This document shows, one piece after another, positions 8,043 to 15,921 of a stretch of 53,114 nucleotides of DNA; within the stretch, counting starts at the first letter, position 1, and each line of letters begins with the position of its first letter. Made by a program: the position numbers and the translations under genes. Source of the stretch: CAYRGC01 sp964601225 (GTDB lineage Bacteria > Patescibacteriota > Gracilibacteria > Peribacterales > Peribacteraceae); contig CAZRMM010000010.1 in assembly GCA_964601225.1 (NCBI GenBank), forward strand, positions 1 through 53,114, written 5' to 3'. Below the pieces are notes generated by a model. That model ran no database searches and was not told the origin of the DNA. It saw nothing but the letters and a program-made list of their open reading frames with translations.

Positions 8043-9053
8043 TCACGCCATTTCTTCGACGAGCCTCGTGACGAGGCGCACCAGGCTGTGCCCATCGACA
8101 ACGATCGTACGCAGACGCTGCCCCAGGACAGATCGGGCCTCCGCAGGAAGGGCGAGAATAGCATTTGCCGCATCGGCAAGCGTTTCCTTCGTCGCCCTGC
8201 ATTCCGACGGAAGCACGAGAGCCGCCGCCGAGGAAGAGGAAACGACCGGACAGCCGCATGCCATGGCCTCGAGAACTACCTTGTCGAGTCCTCCGTCGCA
8301 TGCATGGAGAGACAGGGTGGCGGACCGGAACAAATCGCGAACTTCATCGTGAGTTCTGGCGCGAATTTCCACGCCGTCCCCGAGTCCGAGGCGCTTCTCA
8401 AGATCATGAAGGCGTGCAAGTTCTTCCGCGTCCGACGGCGTCACGGTCCCTCCGGCGATGACGAGATGCGTCTCGTTCGGCAGTTGCGCGAATGCACGGA
8501 GAATCGAACCGTAATTCTTCACGGGCGTTACGCGCCCCGCCGCGACGATAAGCGTCGGATCACGCGGGGACTCCCCCGGCGAGAATTCCTCCACATCGAT
8601 GCCATGACCTACAATCACCGCTTTGCGGGAACGGAAAGGCAATCCCGCAACCGTGGCGCAAAATACTTTGCGACAAAGGAGAACGGCGCCCCGCAGCTTC
8701 CATCCCCCGCGGCGCACCTCGTACCAAAGGTACCGTCTCTTCCGCAGAAGCAGCAGCAAAGGAAAGGCGAGTAACACCCAGACGGGCGTCATGTGGACAA
8801 GAACCGCGTCGTAGTCCCGGCGAAAATCCCAAAGAATTTTCCATGCCCGTCGAACCTGTGCGAACGGCCTTACCCCGTCTTCCTTCCCCAGCGACAAAAC
8901 ACGGACATTTGCCGGAAACTTATGTGCGCCCGCACACTGTGCAATCACGATCACGGAATCGCATGCGCGGGAAAATTCCTCTATCCAGCGATGGAAGAAT
9001 CCCAAAACCGGATCCTTCCTGTCGACCTTCTGTGTGATGATGATGAGACGCAT
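8043..9053 (-). CDS. Glycosyltransferase family 4
   Basis: 336-aa GT4 glycosyltransferase. The N-terminus MRLIIITQKVDRKDP and a hydrophobic WVLLAFPLLLLL segment (about 92-103) suggest membrane association. The linker region VIVGHGIDVEEF and the donor domain VAAGRVTPVKNYGSIL, followed by LDKVVLEAMACGCPVVSS with the donor-binding glutamate, are typical. TAAACT is nine bases before the ATG, implying a 2-4 base leader at most. The product probably builds the same polysaccharide as its neighbours. Confidence 0.88.
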   Translation of the reverse strand: MRLIIITQKVDRKDPVLGFFHRWIEEFSRACDSVIVIAQCAGAHKFPANVRVLSLGKEDGVRPFAQVRRAWKILWDFRRDYDAVLVHMTPVWVLLAFPLLLLLRKRRYLWYEVRRGGWKLRGAVLLCRKVFCATVAGLPFRSRKAVIVGHGIDVEEFSPGESPRDPTLIVAAGRVTPVKNYGSILRAFAQLPNETHLVIAGGTVTPSDAEELARLHDLEKRLGLGDGVEIRARTHDEVRDLFRSATLSLHACDGGLDKVVLEAMACGCPVVSSSSAAALVLPSECRATKETLADAANAILALPAEARSVLGQRLRTIVVDGHSLVRLVTRLVEEMA

Positions 9054-9065
9054 GGAAGAATGAGT

Positions 9066-10253
9066 TTACGCGCGAAGCGACCGAAGGAAAGAGGCATATT
9101 CGGCAAGAAGCGACGGGCCGTTGAACCGCCCGAGAACGCCCTTCGCCTCTCTGCCCAGCCTTTCTGCAAGAATCGGATGATCGAGCAGAAGCATGATCTT
9201 CGCCGTAAGATCGCCGACCGTTCCCTCCGTGAGGAGCCCGTTCTTTTCGTCTTCAATCACATCCGGCATCACGCCGACCCGCGTCGCCACGACCGGCATG
9301 CCGCACGCCATGGCCTCGAGAGCGACGCGCGGTCCGCCTTCGCTTCGGGAATTCATCACGAAAACCCGGGCCGATTGGATCTCCCGCAAGAGCTCCGACT
9401 GATCGGCAACCCAGCCCCGGAACGTCACCCGACCGCGGAGCTCGGGAGCATCGGCCATGCGTCTTGCCCTCTCGAGGAGCGGACCGTCCCCGAGCACCAG
9501 AAGAGTCCGATTCGGGAGATGACGCATCGCGTCGAGGAGCTCGAAGAGGCCCTTGTTCGAAACGAGTCTGCCGGAGAAGACGACATCGAATGCCTTTTGG
9601 ACGCCCGTGAGGGGCGCGAAGAGCCGGGGATCGAGATAGAAGGACGGCACGACGTGGATCTTCTCGGACGGAACACCCCATGCGATAATCCGTGAGCGGA
9701 CGCCTTCATTGACCGTGCGGACCGTGCGGGCGTGCGACGCATCGGCGCGGATGAAAAGCCGCGTCATGAAACGACCGATGCGCTCGGCAATCGACGAAGG
9801 AGAAGGATCTCCGACCACATGGTGAATTTCGAGACAGTACGGAATGCCCATCCGCCGGTGCAGGAGAAATGCCCCCAATCCGTTGTAGAACGGCGGATAC
9901 TCATGGACCGTCATCGTTTCGTGGGCATGGCGACGCACGAGGCCTGTTCCGCGACGAAGGATCCAGAACGGCTGATACCAGAGGGCATGCGGACAGGGAT
10001 GGAAGAAGACGTTGGGAAATTCGCCCGGACTGACCTGGATCCCATCCGACGCCTCATCGGAAAAGCTTCGAGTTTCGAGTTTCAAGCTGCGGGAATCCTG
10101 AAGCCCATCTCCCGCAGCTCGCAGCTTCGGCGAAGCAGGGCAGATCACGTCGATCCTTTCCCATTCCTTCGAAAATCCCCTGAGAGTCTGCCAGAAGGCG
10201 CCTTTCTTTCCGGCAAGAACAGACCTGTCTCCGGAGATCATGAGGAGTTTCAT
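9066..10253 (-). CDS. Glycosyltransferase family 4 with an inserted low-complexity segment
   Basis: 395-aa GT4 enzyme. N-terminal MKLLMISGDRSVLAGKKGAF, linker VPSFYLDPRLFA, donor domain VFSGRLVSNKGLFELL and RVALEAMACGMPVVATRVG are visible. Between ERIDVICP and FPNVFFHPCPHALWYQP there are about 35 extra, poorly structured residues encoded by a palindromic repeat-like DNA segment (about 10,060-10,135). ATG 10253 is chosen because it overlaps the preceding gene's TGA by 4 bp (ATGA), which suggests translational coupling; the longer frame has no support. Confidence 0.87.
   Translation of the reverse strand: MKLLMISGDRSVLAGKKGAFWQTLRGFSKEWERIDVICPASPKLRAAGDGLQDSRSLKLETRSFSDEASDGIQVSPGEFPNVFFHPCPHALWYQPFWILRRGTGLVRRHAHETMTVHEYPPFYNGLGAFLLHRRMGIPYCLEIHHVVGDPSPSSIAERIGRFMTRLFIRADASHARTVRTVNEGVRSRIIAWGVPSEKIHVVPSFYLDPRLFAPLTGVQKAFDVVFSGRLVSNKGLFELLDAMRHLPNRTLLVLGDGPLLERARRMADAPELRGRVTFRGWVADQSELLREIQSARVFVMNSRSEGGPRVALEAMACGMPVVATRVGVMPDVIEDEKNGLLTEGTVGDLTAKIMLLLDHPILAERLGREAKGVLGRFNGPSLLAEYASFLRSLRA
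10060..10135. repeat. Palindromic low-complexity element inside a glycosyltransferase gene
   Basis: Contains a perfect 10-bp inverted pair, AGCTGCGGGA at 10,085-10,094 and TCCCGCAGCT at 10,110-10,119, flanked by echoing words (CGAGTTTCGAGTTTC; CAGCTCGCAGCTTCG). The reading frame stays open through it. It resembles the intergenic low-complexity palindromes elsewhere in the window. Confidence 0.6.
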
Positions 10254-11389
10254 GGCCGTGACGGAACGGCGGACGATTTGTCGGCGAACGAGCGGAAAAG
10301 TGCAACATGATCCTCGGCAACGCTTCCCCATTGCCGCTCGCTTAAGGGCTCCGCTGCCGCCCGGGAAATGTCATCGTATCCCCGATCAATCTCCAGTACG
10401 GACCGCACGATTTCCGTGGAAGACCTCAATGATCGCACTGTCATTCCCTCACGGAGAATCGGACTGAGCCCATTTTCCTCCGTAATGAGAACCGGCAATC
10501 CGGCGGCACGCGCCTCCAGTGCGGCATTGGGACTGATGTCCGTAAGAGAGGGCAAAACAAGAAGATCATGTTCATCGAAAACCTCGCGCTTCTGCGAGCC
10601 ATGGACAGCCGGCTGCACAGATACGCGCGATTGAAGGGAAAGTTTTTGCACGAAGGCCTCGATCTGGCTCCGTACGGGCCCCGAACCCACGAGCGTGAGA
10701 CGCGCGTGCGGAAGTGCCGCGACCGCCGTAAGGAGAGCCGACAGATTCTTAAATCGAACGAATCGACCGAGATAGAGCAACCGCAACGGCTCGTGTTTGA
10801 CATGCAATGACGGCGACGAAACCGGAAGGGCGTTTTCGATCACCGAATGCGACGACAGTTTTCTGCCAAGCAAACGGCGATAGAGATCCTGTTGAAACGC
10901 CGTGGAAAAGACGATGTGATCGAAGCCGCCTATGAGGAATTTCAGAAGTGATTTCACTCCCGGGTAGGATGCGTAGAACTGTCGCAGGGTCCTCTTGCCG
11001 CCATAATCGGTATATCGCTCCCACAGAAAATCGCCCCCGAGACGCAGGATCTTCTTCGGCCCCTTGATGCGAGCGAGTCGCAGCGGAATCCCTGCGCTTA
11101 CGGAGGAGAACGCTTCGATGATCTCCGCATCCTTCCCGTGTATCCGAAGAGCTTTGGCATAACGGTTCCATCGGACTCCGGATCCTCCGCCCGTAGGAAC
11201 GCGAATCACTTTCCAGAGCGCACCGCCCTCCTTCCCCTCCGACTCAAAGAGCTCGTCGGCATTTTGCCCATATGTCACCACCACGACCTCGTTGCCGCGC
11301 GACGCGAGCTCCGCCGCAAGATGACGGACGTACGTTGCGGGACCGCCGATCTCCGGCGGATAGATCCCGGTGGCGAGGACAATCTTCAC
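10250..11389 (-). CDS. Glycosyltransferase family 4
   Basis: 379-aa GT4 enzyme with the classic N-terminus KIVLATGIYPPEIGGPATYVRHLAAEL (glycine-rich acceptor-side loop), a LYLGRFVRFKNLSALL donor-domain start and DISPNAALEARAAGLPVLITEENG with the conserved glutamate. The start codon is GTG 11389, with TACAAT exactly six bases upstream. Its TGA overlaps the ATG of the next glycosyltransferase (9066-10253), so the two form a coupled pair. It probably extends the lipid-linked glycan at the inner membrane. Confidence 0.9.
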   Translation of the reverse strand: MKIVLATGIYPPEIGGPATYVRHLAAELASRGNEVVVVTYGQNADELFESEGKEGGALWKVIRVPTGGGSGVRWNRYAKALRIHGKDAEIIEAFSSVSAGIPLRLARIKGPKKILRLGGDFLWERYTDYGGKRTLRQFYASYPGVKSLLKFLIGGFDHIVFSTAFQQDLYRRLLGRKLSSHSVIENALPVSSPSLHVKHEPLRLLYLGRFVRFKNLSALLTAVAALPHARLTLVGSGPVRSQIEAFVQKLSLQSRVSVQPAVHGSQKREVFDEHDLLVLPSLTDISPNAALEARAAGLPVLITEENGLSPILREGMTVRSLRSSTEIVRSVLEIDRGYDDISRAAAEPLSERQWGSVAEDHVALFRSFADKSSAVPSRP

Positions 11390-11590
11390 CGGGGGATTGT
11401 AGCGGAAAATGAAGGGTCTAGCGCTACATCTCGTTTCCGGTTTATGGCTCTGCGAGCGGGTTTTTTCGTTACTCGTTTTTAGTTTTTAGTCACAAAGAGT
11501 TCAGAACATTGAAAACTCCGTACTACAAACTAAAAACTACCCCCTAAAAACTTCTCACCTCGGGAGATAACCTCATCCTCTTCGACGCTC
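11390..11590. repeat. Intergenic AT-rich palindromic spacer
   Basis: About 200 bp between the glycosyltransferase start and the rmlB stop. The region 11,470-11,556 is AT-rich and built of repeated words: AGTTTTTAGT and, downstream, its reverse complement ACTAAAAACT, plus CCTAAAAAC. It can fold back on itself and may terminate rmlB transcription on the minus strand. No open frame of note. Confidence 0.5.
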
Positions 11591-12553
11591 TCACAACCTC
11601 TTCCGATACCACTCCACGGTCGTCCGCAGCCCCTCTTCAAAGGAGACCTTGGGCCTCCAACCGAGCGAGCGCAGCGGCGCGGAATCCACGGCATAGCGCC
11701 AGTCGTGACCGGGACGATCGGCGACGAACTCGATCAGTGACTCGGGCTTGCCAAGGAGATTGAGTACCGCCTTCGCCACGTCGATGTTCGGACGCTCGTC
11801 GTCGGCGGAAATGTTTGTGACGCGCTCATGCGGTTCAAGATCCGGACGAAAGAGTTCGGGGTCCGCGAGGACCATCTCCACCGCGTCGTTATGATCGGTG
11901 ACGTAGAGCCAGTCGCGCTTGTTAAGCCCCTTGGCATAGAGCGGGACCTTTTCATTGTTGAGAGCCTTGCGGATGATCGTCGGAATGAGCTTTTCCCCCG
12001 CCTGGTGGGGGCCGTAATTATTGGTACAACGGGTGATGGCGACCTGAAGCTTGAACGTGCGTGCCGCGGAAAAGAGCAGCATCTCTCCCGCCGCCTTTGT
12101 GGCGGCATAGGGCGAACTCGGACGAAGCATGTCGGTGGTCTTGCGGCCGGGTTCGCCGTCGCGCACGTCGCCGTAGACCTCATCGGTGGAAATGTGAAGA
12201 AGGCGAACGGCGGGGTGCTTCTTGAGCACCTCGATGAGCGACTGCACGCCCAGAACGTTGCTGTGAAGGAAGGGAACGGCGCCCGCAATGCTGCGATCCA
12301 CGTGCGTCTCGGCGGCAAAGTTCACGATGGCCTCGATTCCGTATCGTTCGATCGTCTGGCCCACCAGTTCGACGTCGGCGATATCGCCATGGACAAAGCG
12401 GATACGGGGCAGAATGGAATCCAGAAACGTCTTGTCGCTCCCGTACGAGAGTGAATCGAGAACGACGAGAAAATCGTCGGGAAAACGTTCTTTGTGTCGC
12501 AAGACGAAGTGAGAGCCGATGAATCCGGCACCGCCGGTCACGAGAAGATTCAT
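11591..12553 (-). CDS. rmlB: dTDP-glucose 4,6-dehydratase
   Basis: 320-aa extended SDR. NAD motif VTGGAGFIGSH at residues 5-15, active-site HISTDEVYGDV, the YAATK catalytic pair and the RmlB-typical NYGPHQAGEKLIP are present. It converts dTDP-glucose to dTDP-4-keto-6-deoxyglucose, the branch point for rhamnose and other deoxysugars. ATG 12553 has TATCCT exactly six bases upstream. The gene is divergent from rmlA (12745), the preceding pathway step. rmlC and rmlD are not seen in this window, so the end product is undetermined. Confidence 0.95.
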   Translation of the reverse strand: MNLLVTGGAGFIGSHFVLRHKERFPDDFLVVLDSLSYGSDKTFLDSILPRIRFVHGDIADVELVGQTIERYGIEAIVNFAAETHVDRSIAGAVPFLHSNVLGVQSLIEVLKKHPAVRLLHISTDEVYGDVRDGEPGRKTTDMLRPSSPYAATKAAGEMLLFSAARTFKLQVAITRCTNNYGPHQAGEKLIPTIIRKALNNEKVPLYAKGLNKRDWLYVTDHNDAVEMVLADPELFRPDLEPHERVTNISADDERPNIDVAKAVLNLLGKPESLIEFVADRPGHDWRYAVDSAPLRSLGWRPKVSFEEGLRTTVEWYRKRL

Positions 12554-12744
12554 ACCGATAGGATACGCGAAGACGAGACTCCCAGGGTACCGGGTTGCCG
12601 GAAGCCGTTCCACTCCGAAGATCGGCGTTTTTCCTTAGCAAGAGAACATTCGTCAGTATTCGCCTATTTTGCGTAGAAAATGCCAATACTAATGAAAAAC
12701 CGTATTCCTAGTCATCATAAAATCAAGTATCCTGGTGTTCTCGT
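12554..12744. promoter_or_regulatory. Divergent rmlB/rmlA promoter region
   Basis: About 190 bp between the two divergent starts. On the minus strand TATCCT lies six bases before rmlB. On the plus strand TATCCT at about 12,728-12,733 lies eleven bases before rmlA, giving a leader of only about 5 bases. The stretch before the rmlA box is AT-rich (12,655-12,725). No operator palindrome was recognised. Confidence 0.5.
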
Positions 12745-13503
12745 ATGAAGGGCGTCCTCATTTGCGGCGGCACGGGTTCGCGGCTCCGTCCCCTGACGGA
12801 AATCACGAACAAAAGTCTCCTTCCGGTCTACGACCGGCCGCTGCTTTTGTTTCCCCTGCAAACGCTCGTCGACGGCGGCGTACGGGACATCATCGTCATC
12901 TCCAGCAACGAACACATCGACCAGATGGCCAGCTTCCTCGGCAGCGGCGAGCGCTTCGGTTGCAAGTTCAGTTACCGCGTCCAGGACCGTCCGGGCGGCA
13001 TCGCACAGGCACTCGGCATGGCGGAAGAATTCGCGGCGGGCGACAGCGTGTGTGCCATTCTCGGCGACAACGTCTACTTCGACAATCTCGCACCGACAAT
13101 CGCGAATTTCACGACGGGGGCGCATCTCTTTCTGAAGGCCGTCCCCGACGCGCAACGTTTCGGCGTCGCCGAGATGCGCGGCGACCGGGTGATCTCCATC
13201 GAGGAGAAACCGCTCGTCCCCAAGAGCAACCTCGCAGTCACAGGGTGCTATCTCTACGACAACCGCTGCTTCGATGTGATCCGCAATCTCAAGCCCTCCG
13301 CGCGCGGGGAACTCGAGATCACCGACGTGAGCCGCTGGTACGTGGAGAAAGGCGAGCTCCAGGCCGACCTCCTGAAGGAGGAATGGGTGGATGCGGGCAC
13401 GTTCGAAAGCCTGCATCGTGCCGCGACGCTCGTGCGCCAGCGCGAGATGGTCGTGAAGAACGCAACGACCGCCAAAATCGAGGAGGTACGAAAAAATATC
13501 TGA
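12745..13503 (+). CDS. rmlA: Glucose-1-phosphate thymidylyltransferase, short form
   Basis: 252-aa sugar-phosphate nucleotidyltransferase. The nucleotide-binding signature GGTGSRLRPLTEITNKSLLPV is at residues 8-28, followed by PGGIAQALGMAEEF, ILGDNVYFD (metal site) and EEKPLVPKSNLAVTGCYLYD. This matches the RmlA pattern: dTTP plus glucose-1-phosphate to dTDP-glucose. It lacks the roughly 40 C-terminal residues of the common 290-aa enzymes, as seen in short RmlA forms. Pairing with divergent rmlB supports the assignment over UTP- or CTP-specific relatives. Confidence 0.88.
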   Translation: MKGVLICGGTGSRLRPLTEITNKSLLPVYDRPLLLFPLQTLVDGGVRDIIVISSNEHIDQMASFLGSGERFGCKFSYRVQDRPGGIAQALGMAEEFAAGDSVCAILGDNVYFDNLAPTIANFTTGAHLFLKAVPDAQRFGVAEMRGDRVISIEEKPLVPKSNLAVTGCYLYDNRCFDVIRNLKPSARGELEITDVSRWYVEKGELQADLLKEEWVDAGTFESLHRAATLVRQREMVVKNATTAKIEEVRKNI

Positions 13504-13505
13504 TT

Positions 13506-13527
13506 TTTCCTCTTCATAAAGAGGAAA
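13506..13527 (+). terminator. Hairpin after rmlA
   Basis: Perfect 9-bp stem TTTCCTCTT / AAGAGGAAA with loop CATA begins 3 bases after the rmlA stop. There is no T-run on the plus strand, so termination strength is uncertain. Confidence 0.5.
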
Positions 13528-13569
13528 TCGGATGATTTGCAATTTTAAATAATATTGTATAATACTACA

Positions 13570-14205
13570 ATGATCGACGACGATTCCCTGTCCATCCACG
13601 AACTCCATAAACGATCGATCGTTCCGGGTTCCGAGGAGATCGAAACGTTTTCGCAGGATCGAAAGCAGGAACTCGTCGCGCTCGCGAGAGGCGGGAACGC
13701 CCGTCACGGGAAACCGCTAAAGGAAATGGGAACCGAAGAAGAGCAGTGCGCGTTTCTTCGGATGCATTACGCGTTGGCCATGCAACTCCTGCTCGGTTGC
13801 TGCGAAAACAAGACCGAACCGCAGCGTAAGCCTTTGCTGAGCGTGGGAACAAGGATCACCTACGTTCGCCTGAACCATGAAATCCAAATCGATGAAGGGA
13901 AGGATACGGGCAAGATGCTGACATCGATGCTCGAGGAAACCGCGCATTCCTTGCGTGCTCGCCTCTATGAACCGGTACCGACCGAGGAGCCCCTTGACGA
14001 TGTCCGGGCACACGAATTCTTCGGAATGCTCGCGCGCAGGATCGGCGAAAACTCCTTGTCCGTTCGACAGTCGGAGGATCTCATGGAATGGAATTCCACT
14101 GAGATCATGAATGAAGAGAGGCTTGATGAAATCCTGAGGGGTCTTTTAAAAAAAAAGAACCGCCGCCGTGCGAAGAGACCCTGTTCTTGCACATACAATC
14201 GATGA
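13570..14205 (+). CDS. Hypothetical protein, probably truncated by a frameshift in an A9 run
   Basis: 211-residue frame with no family I recognise. It is mostly charged and helical (QDRKQELVALARGG; EEEQCAFLRMHYALAMQLLL; LTSMLEETAHSLRARL) with no signal peptide or clear membrane segment, so probably cytoplasmic. ATG 13570 is chosen because a consensus TATAAT lies exactly six bases upstream. Near the end the frame runs through nine A residues (14,148-14,156), after which it becomes arginine-rich and stops at 14205. Skipping one base there would join it to the next entry, giving an intact protein of about 264 residues. The frameshift could be real, a sequencing or assembly error, or transcript slippage. 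Confidence 0.6.
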   Translation: MIDDDSLSIHELHKRSIVPGSEEIETFSQDRKQELVALARGGNARHGKPLKEMGTEEEQCAFLRMHYALAMQLLLGCCENKTEPQRKPLLSVGTRITYVRLNHEIQIDEGKDTGKMLTSMLEETAHSLRARLYEPVPTEEPLDDVRAHEFFGMLARRIGENSLSVRQSEDLMEWNSTEIMNEERLDEILRGLLKKKNRRRAKRPCSCTYNR

Positions 14206-14365
14206 AGAAATCTATCATCACCTCGTGCACTTTTCCGGATATCGCGCGGCGGTGAATGCGGATTTGCAAAACTTGCCGCCTCTCGATGTGCTCATGAGAC
14301 TTCCTTCGCGAACCATCGTGGAGAAGTATTTTCCGGAACAGGATATCTTCTCACGCTATCAGTGA
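14150..14365 (+). pseudogene. Displaced C-terminal part of the preceding hypothetical gene
   Basis: In the +2 frame after the A9 run, about 70 residues read as ordinary protein (AHTIDEEIYHHLVHFSGYRAA, then PLDVLMRLPSRTIVEKYF) up to TGA at 14365. No start signal or promoter box precedes it, and it picks up exactly where the upstream frame loses protein character, so it is best read as that gene's C-terminus. It overlaps the convergent Nudix gene by 15 bp. Confidence 0.55.
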
Positions 14366-14857
14366 TTTCCCGATCGCCTTCTCGACCATGGTGAAATACC
14401 GACGAAGGTACGGATGGTTGTTCGGTAATGTCTTCGACCAGAGGATGTCCGCCGACTGGTCGTCCAGGCGAGGAACCCGATCGTCGCTGACGCGGACGAG
14501 TCCGGCAGTCGCAAGATAGTGAACGTGCGTCGCCGCAGGATCGTAAAGCTTCCAGTCGTCCCCGGAGAAACCCGCAGTCTCGAAAATCTCTTCGGCATAC
14601 TCGCCCGACACGGCAATAAGATCTCCCTTCACGCCCGTTTCCTGCTCCAGGACGGAACGCATCCCCTGTTCGATCGTCTCGCCGTTGAGAATTCTTCCGC
14701 CGGGAAGCCACCACTCGCCCTTCGCGGGATTATTCTTGCGCTTAAGAAAAAGGAAGGCTCCATCGGGCCGTTGCAGGACGATGTTCACCGAAACGGTCGG
14801 GAAATACCGCACCGTCTGACGAAAAATCTCGAGAGGAGCAAGTCGGCGCTCGGTCAT
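14351..14857 (-). CDS. Nudix hydrolase, GDP-mannose mannosyl hydrolase-like
   Basis: 168-aa Nudix protein. NIVLQRPDGAFLFLKRKNNPAKGEWWLPGGR followed by a variant Nudix box (GGRILNGETIEQGMRSVLEQETG) matches the GDP-mannose mannosyl hydrolase group, whose box departs from the REUXEE consensus. Those enzymes hydrolyse GDP-hexoses and may tune sugar-nucleotide pools. ATG 14857 overlaps the preceding glycosyltransferase's TGA by 4 bp (ATGA), so it is translationally coupled at the end of a minus-strand operon. Substrate is by family analogy only. Confidence 0.82.
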   Translation of the reverse strand: MTERRLAPLEIFRQTVRYFPTVSVNIVLQRPDGAFLFLKRKNNPAKGEWWLPGGRILNGETIEQGMRSVLEQETGVKGDLIAVSGEYAEEIFETAGFSGDDWKLYDPAATHVHYLATAGLVRVSDDRVPRLDDQSADILWSKTLPNNHPYLRRYFTMVEKAIGKSLIA

Positions 14858-15921
14858 GAAGGAAGGAGGGAACGGTAGATCGCCGCGTAACGCGAGGCGA
14901 TGTCGGACCAGTCGTACGCTTGGGCGTGACGGATCGCGGCGACGGCCATAGAAGAACGCCCGGAAGCATCGCGCAGGTCGACGATGGCGCCATGGGCCGC
15001 GTCCGGATCGTCAGGGGGAACCAGGATCCCCGTCTCACCGTTCTTCACGATCTCCGGAATGCCGCCGACGCGCGTCGCGACCACTGCGCATCCCGCCGCC
15101 TGCGCTTCGAGAAAAACGTTTCCGAGCGCCTCGCTCCGGGAGAGCCCGCAGAAAATTTCCGCTTCCGCATATTCGTTCCAAAGCGCCTGGTCCCGAAGCT
15201 TCCCAAGGAAAAGGACTCGATCGGTAAGGCCGAGCATGTCGGAGAGCGATTCAAGCGATTCGCGCTCCGATCCGTCCCCAACCACGTGCAGCGACCACCC
15301 GGGCTCGTCACGCAGCGGCGCGACGGCGCGAAGGAGAATATCGATGCCCTTCATCGGCTCCAGACGCCCCACGAAGAGCAGGCGACCGGGTATCTTCTCG
15401 TGATCCGCCACGGCGGCACGGATGGCGGTGAGATCGATACCGTTGGGGATGACGGGGACGTCTTTCACCCCCCTCGCGCCGGCGTCGTCCGCGAGGACAC
15501 GGCTGATGGCGGTGACGCTCTGCGCGCTGCGGAGGATCGGCGTGCGGAGGAACGCTCTGTTCGTCGTCTGGAGCGTGAGAAGCCTTCGGGCAGACGGGAC
15601 GACGACGCGGCAAAACGCGAGCGCGAGTCCCGCGAACGTCTCGAGGACGGCATGAATCAGATCGGGCTTGAGCCTCCTCGCCGCAAACGGCGCGAGGAAC
15701 GGATAGAGCCACTTGTCGATCGAAGAGCCGACCCCTACGCGCACGACGCGTACCCGTCCGCCGAGTCGGTCCTCTCGCGGAAGATCGGAACGCATCTTCG
15801 CGGTGACGATCGTCATGTCGAATTCGTCGGAAAGACGCAGCGACACCTCCTCCGCGCACGCCTCCGCTCCACTGCGCAGCGGCGAGAGGAAAGCCGAAAG
15901 GACCAGGACGCGCTTTGTCAC
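14854..15921 (-). CDS. Glycosyltransferase family 4
   Basis: 355-aa GT4 enzyme. TKRVLVLSAFLSPLRSGAEA at the N-terminus, the linker IPNGIDLTAI, the donor-domain start RLLFVGRLEPMKGIDIL and SEALGNVFLEAQAAGCAVVATRVGGIPE with the donor glutamate are clear. The start is GTG 15921, overlapping the preceding gene's TGA by 4 bp (GTGA); the longer frame upstream merely runs into that gene. It is the second of three coupled genes (GT4, GT4, Nudix). Confidence 0.9.
   Translation of the reverse strand: MTKRVLVLSAFLSPLRSGAEACAEEVSLRLSDEFDMTIVTAKMRSDLPREDRLGGRVRVVRVGVGSSIDKWLYPFLAPFAARRLKPDLIHAVLETFAGLALAFCRVVVPSARRLLTLQTTNRAFLRTPILRSAQSVTAISRVLADDAGARGVKDVPVIPNGIDLTAIRAAVADHEKIPGRLLFVGRLEPMKGIDILLRAVAPLRDEPGWSLHVVGDGSERESLESLSDMLGLTDRVLFLGKLRDQALWNEYAEAEIFCGLSRSEALGNVFLEAQAAGCAVVATRVGGIPEIVKNGETGILVPPDDPDAAHGAIVDLRDASGRSSMAVAAIRHAQAYDWSDIASRYAAIYRSLLPS

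Noticed and set aside
14141..14260. Programmed -1 frameshift at the A9 run
   Set aside because: A -1 shift enters the third frame, which stops soon; the continuing protein is in the frame reached by +1 or by loss of one A.
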